64,000 nt of DNA, from positions 7,626,001 through 7,690,000 of the forward strand of contig NC_015957.1 of assembly GCF_000147815.2 (NCBI RefSeq). The letters are read 5' to 3'. Position 1 is the first letter of the stretch. The number at the start of each line of letters is the position of its first letter. The position numbers were made by a program, and so were the translations under genes. The DNA comes from Streptomyces violaceusniger Tu 4113. GTDB lineage: Bacteria > Actinomycetota > Actinomycetes > Streptomycetales > Streptomycetaceae. Positions 62,779 to 64,000 of the stretch are shown one piece after another. Below the pieces are notes generated by a model. It was given only the letters and a program-made list of their open reading frames with translations, did not search any database and had not been told where the DNA came from.

Positions 62779-62823
62779 CGCGGCGCGCCATTCGGTTCGA
62801 GCCAGCCCCGCGGGAGTGCCCAG

Positions 62824-64000
62824 ATGTCTGCACCGACCCCCGTCAGAGATTCCCCCCGGAAAGCCACCGCACACGCCGTATCCGCCGGGATGCCGCCCGC
62901 GCGTACCGCGTCGGATTCCCGCGTCCCGCACCACCGTTCCGCCTCGGTGTACGAGTACAAGCGGTACAGCGAGCTGGCGGGCCCGCTGACCAACGTCCCC
63001 ACGGACCGCCCCTACCGGGTGCGCTGCCGGAGCCTGCTGGCGCAGGAGCCGCACCGGATCCGTGCCGCGCTGCTGCTCTGCGCGGCGCCGGTGTGCTCGG
63101 CGCTGCTGCTGCTGTGGCTGCTGCACCCCGATCACTGGCTGAATCGCGCCTACGCCCCGTGGTGGCAGCGGGCGGCGGACCTCGCGATGCTGGTCTCGAT
63201 CGCGCTGATCGAGGGCTTTCGCCTGTTCACGGTCGTCTCCAACGCCCATGCGACGCTGGTGGCGCGGGATCCGGTGCCGGTGGTGGCCGAGCCGGGGACG
63301 CGGGTGGCGTTCCTGACCAGCTTCGTGCCCGGCAAGGAGCCGATCGCGATGGTCCGGGCCACGCTGGAGGGGGCGGTGCGGATCCGGCACACCGGGCCGC
63401 TGGACGTATGGCTGCTGGACGAGGGGGACGACGAGGAGGTCAAGGCGCTGTGCGCACGGCTGGGCGTACGGCACTTCTCCCGTAAGGGCATCGAGAAGTG
63501 GAATCAGCCGAAGGGCACTTTCCGGGCGAGGACCAAGCACGGGAATTACAACGCCTGGCTGGACGCCCATGGCGACGCATACGAATTCATGGCGTGTGTG
63601 GATACCGACCATGTGCCGCTGCCCAACTTCCTGGAGCGCATGCTGGGTTACTTCCGGGATCCGGATATCGCCTTTGTTGTCGGCCCGCAGGTCTACGGGA
63701 ATTACGACACCCCGGTCACCAAGGCCGCCGAAAGCCAGCAGTTCCTTTTCCACGCACTGATCCAGCGGGCGGGAAACGCCTATGGCGGCCCGATGTTCGT
63801 GGGCACCAACAACGCGGTGCGGATCAGCGCGCTGCGCTCGATCGGCGGGCTGTACGACTCGATCACCGAGGACATGGCCACCGGCTTCGAGCTGCACCGC
63901 CACCGCAACCCCGCCACGCGCAAGAAGTGGCGCTCGGTCTACACCCCCGATGTGCTCGCGGTCGGCGAGGGGCCGAGCACCTGGACGGACTTCTTCACCC
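62824..64000 (+). CDS. Family 2 processive-type glycosyltransferase (3' truncated by window)
   Basis: At least 392 aa from the ATG at 62824, with GGGAG at 62812-62816. The N-terminal ~75 residues are polar, followed by two hydrophobic helices (ALLLCAAPVCSALLLLWLL and LAMLVSIALI). The catalytic region has DVWLLDEGDDEEV, MACVDTDHVPLPNF (DxD) and SIGGLYDSITEDMATGFEL (TED), as in cellulose synthase/BcsA-like transferases. The QxxRW motif would lie beyond the window. The open frame runs to the last base. Confidence 0.88.
   Translation, partial: MSAPTPVRDSPRKATAHAVSAGMPPARTASDSRVPHHRSASVYEYKRYSELAGPLTNVPTDRPYRVRCRSLLAQEPHRIRAALLLCAAPVCSALLLLWLLHPDHWLNRAYAPWWQRAADLAMLVSIALIEGFRLFTVVSNAHATLVARDPVPVVAEPGTRVAFLTSFVPGKEPIAMVRATLEGAVRIRHTGPLDVWLLDEGDDEEVKALCARLGVRHFSRKGIEKWNQPKGTFRARTKHGNYNAWLDAHGDAYEFMACVDTDHVPLPNFLERMLGYFRDPDIAFVVGPQVYGNYDTPVTKAAESQQFLFHALIQRAGNAYGGPMFVGTNNAVRISALRSIGGLYDSITEDMATGFELHRHRNPATRKKWRSVYTPDVLAVGEGPSTWTDFFT

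Overview
The window is high-GC actinobacterial DNA and almost certainly a Streptomyces chromosome. The support is the codon bias, abundant GTG/TTG starts, 4-nt GTGA/ATGA start-stop overlaps, a chaplin, mycothiol ligase (MshC), ParJ, and a gylR-glpF-glpK-glpD glycerol operon. From memory, the left part (about 1-5000 and 14700-30700) follows the S. coelicolor SCO1658-SCO1677 gene order (gyl operon, parJ, mshC, PI-kinase-like protein, DUF3090, phosphatase, corA, chpC). The right part does not continue that order.

Layout. 1-4943: glycerol regulator (partial), facilitator, kinase and glycerol-3-phosphate dehydrogenase. 5287-14546: a block placed between glpD and parJ. It holds a small secreted protein, a FadR-type regulator and a leftward operon for oxidative, non-phosphorylating sugar catabolism (best guess L-fucose): fuconate-type dehydratase, SDR, sugar ABC transporter, aldo/keto reductase and lactonase. 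The regulator and the operon share an 11-bp promoter motif. 14765-30715: conserved core genes, a degenerate RecD-like protein, a chaplin with a collagen-like stalk and an M20 peptidase. 30949-31036: tRNA-Leu(GAG). 31126-34583: two SDR genes with an MmyB-type and a TetR regulator. 34809-39484: kdpFABC preceded by a 27-aa membrane peptide. 39509-44849: an HMG-CoA-lyase remnant, a three-gene sigma-factor operon, and a second regulator/SDR module split by a TnpB element.

44878-52409 is the most interesting region. It holds a CDP-alcohol phosphotransferase, an MDR dehydrogenase, a PTPS homologue without the catalytic triad, a glycosyltransferase, a methyltransferase, a polytopic flippase-like protein, a RibD-type reductase without the deaminase, a creatininase-family amidohydrolase, and a GTP cyclohydrolase II whose usual active-site Tyr is Met119. 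This matches what I recall of S. coelicolor SCO6650 (catalytically dead PTPS fold) and SCO6655 (formylated-pyrimidine-producing GCH II). Together they suggest an uncharacterised pathway from GTP through FAPy to a glycosylated, possibly membrane-linked pyrimidine or pterin-like product.

52593-57131 encodes a three-subunit molybdenum aldehyde oxidase plus an NmrA-type protein. 57176-60829 holds a channel-like membrane protein and a large PP2C/SpoIIE phosphatase. The right edge has an NmrA-family pseudogene, a GT4 glycosyltransferase and the start of a GT2 processive-type glycosyltransferase cut by the window end.
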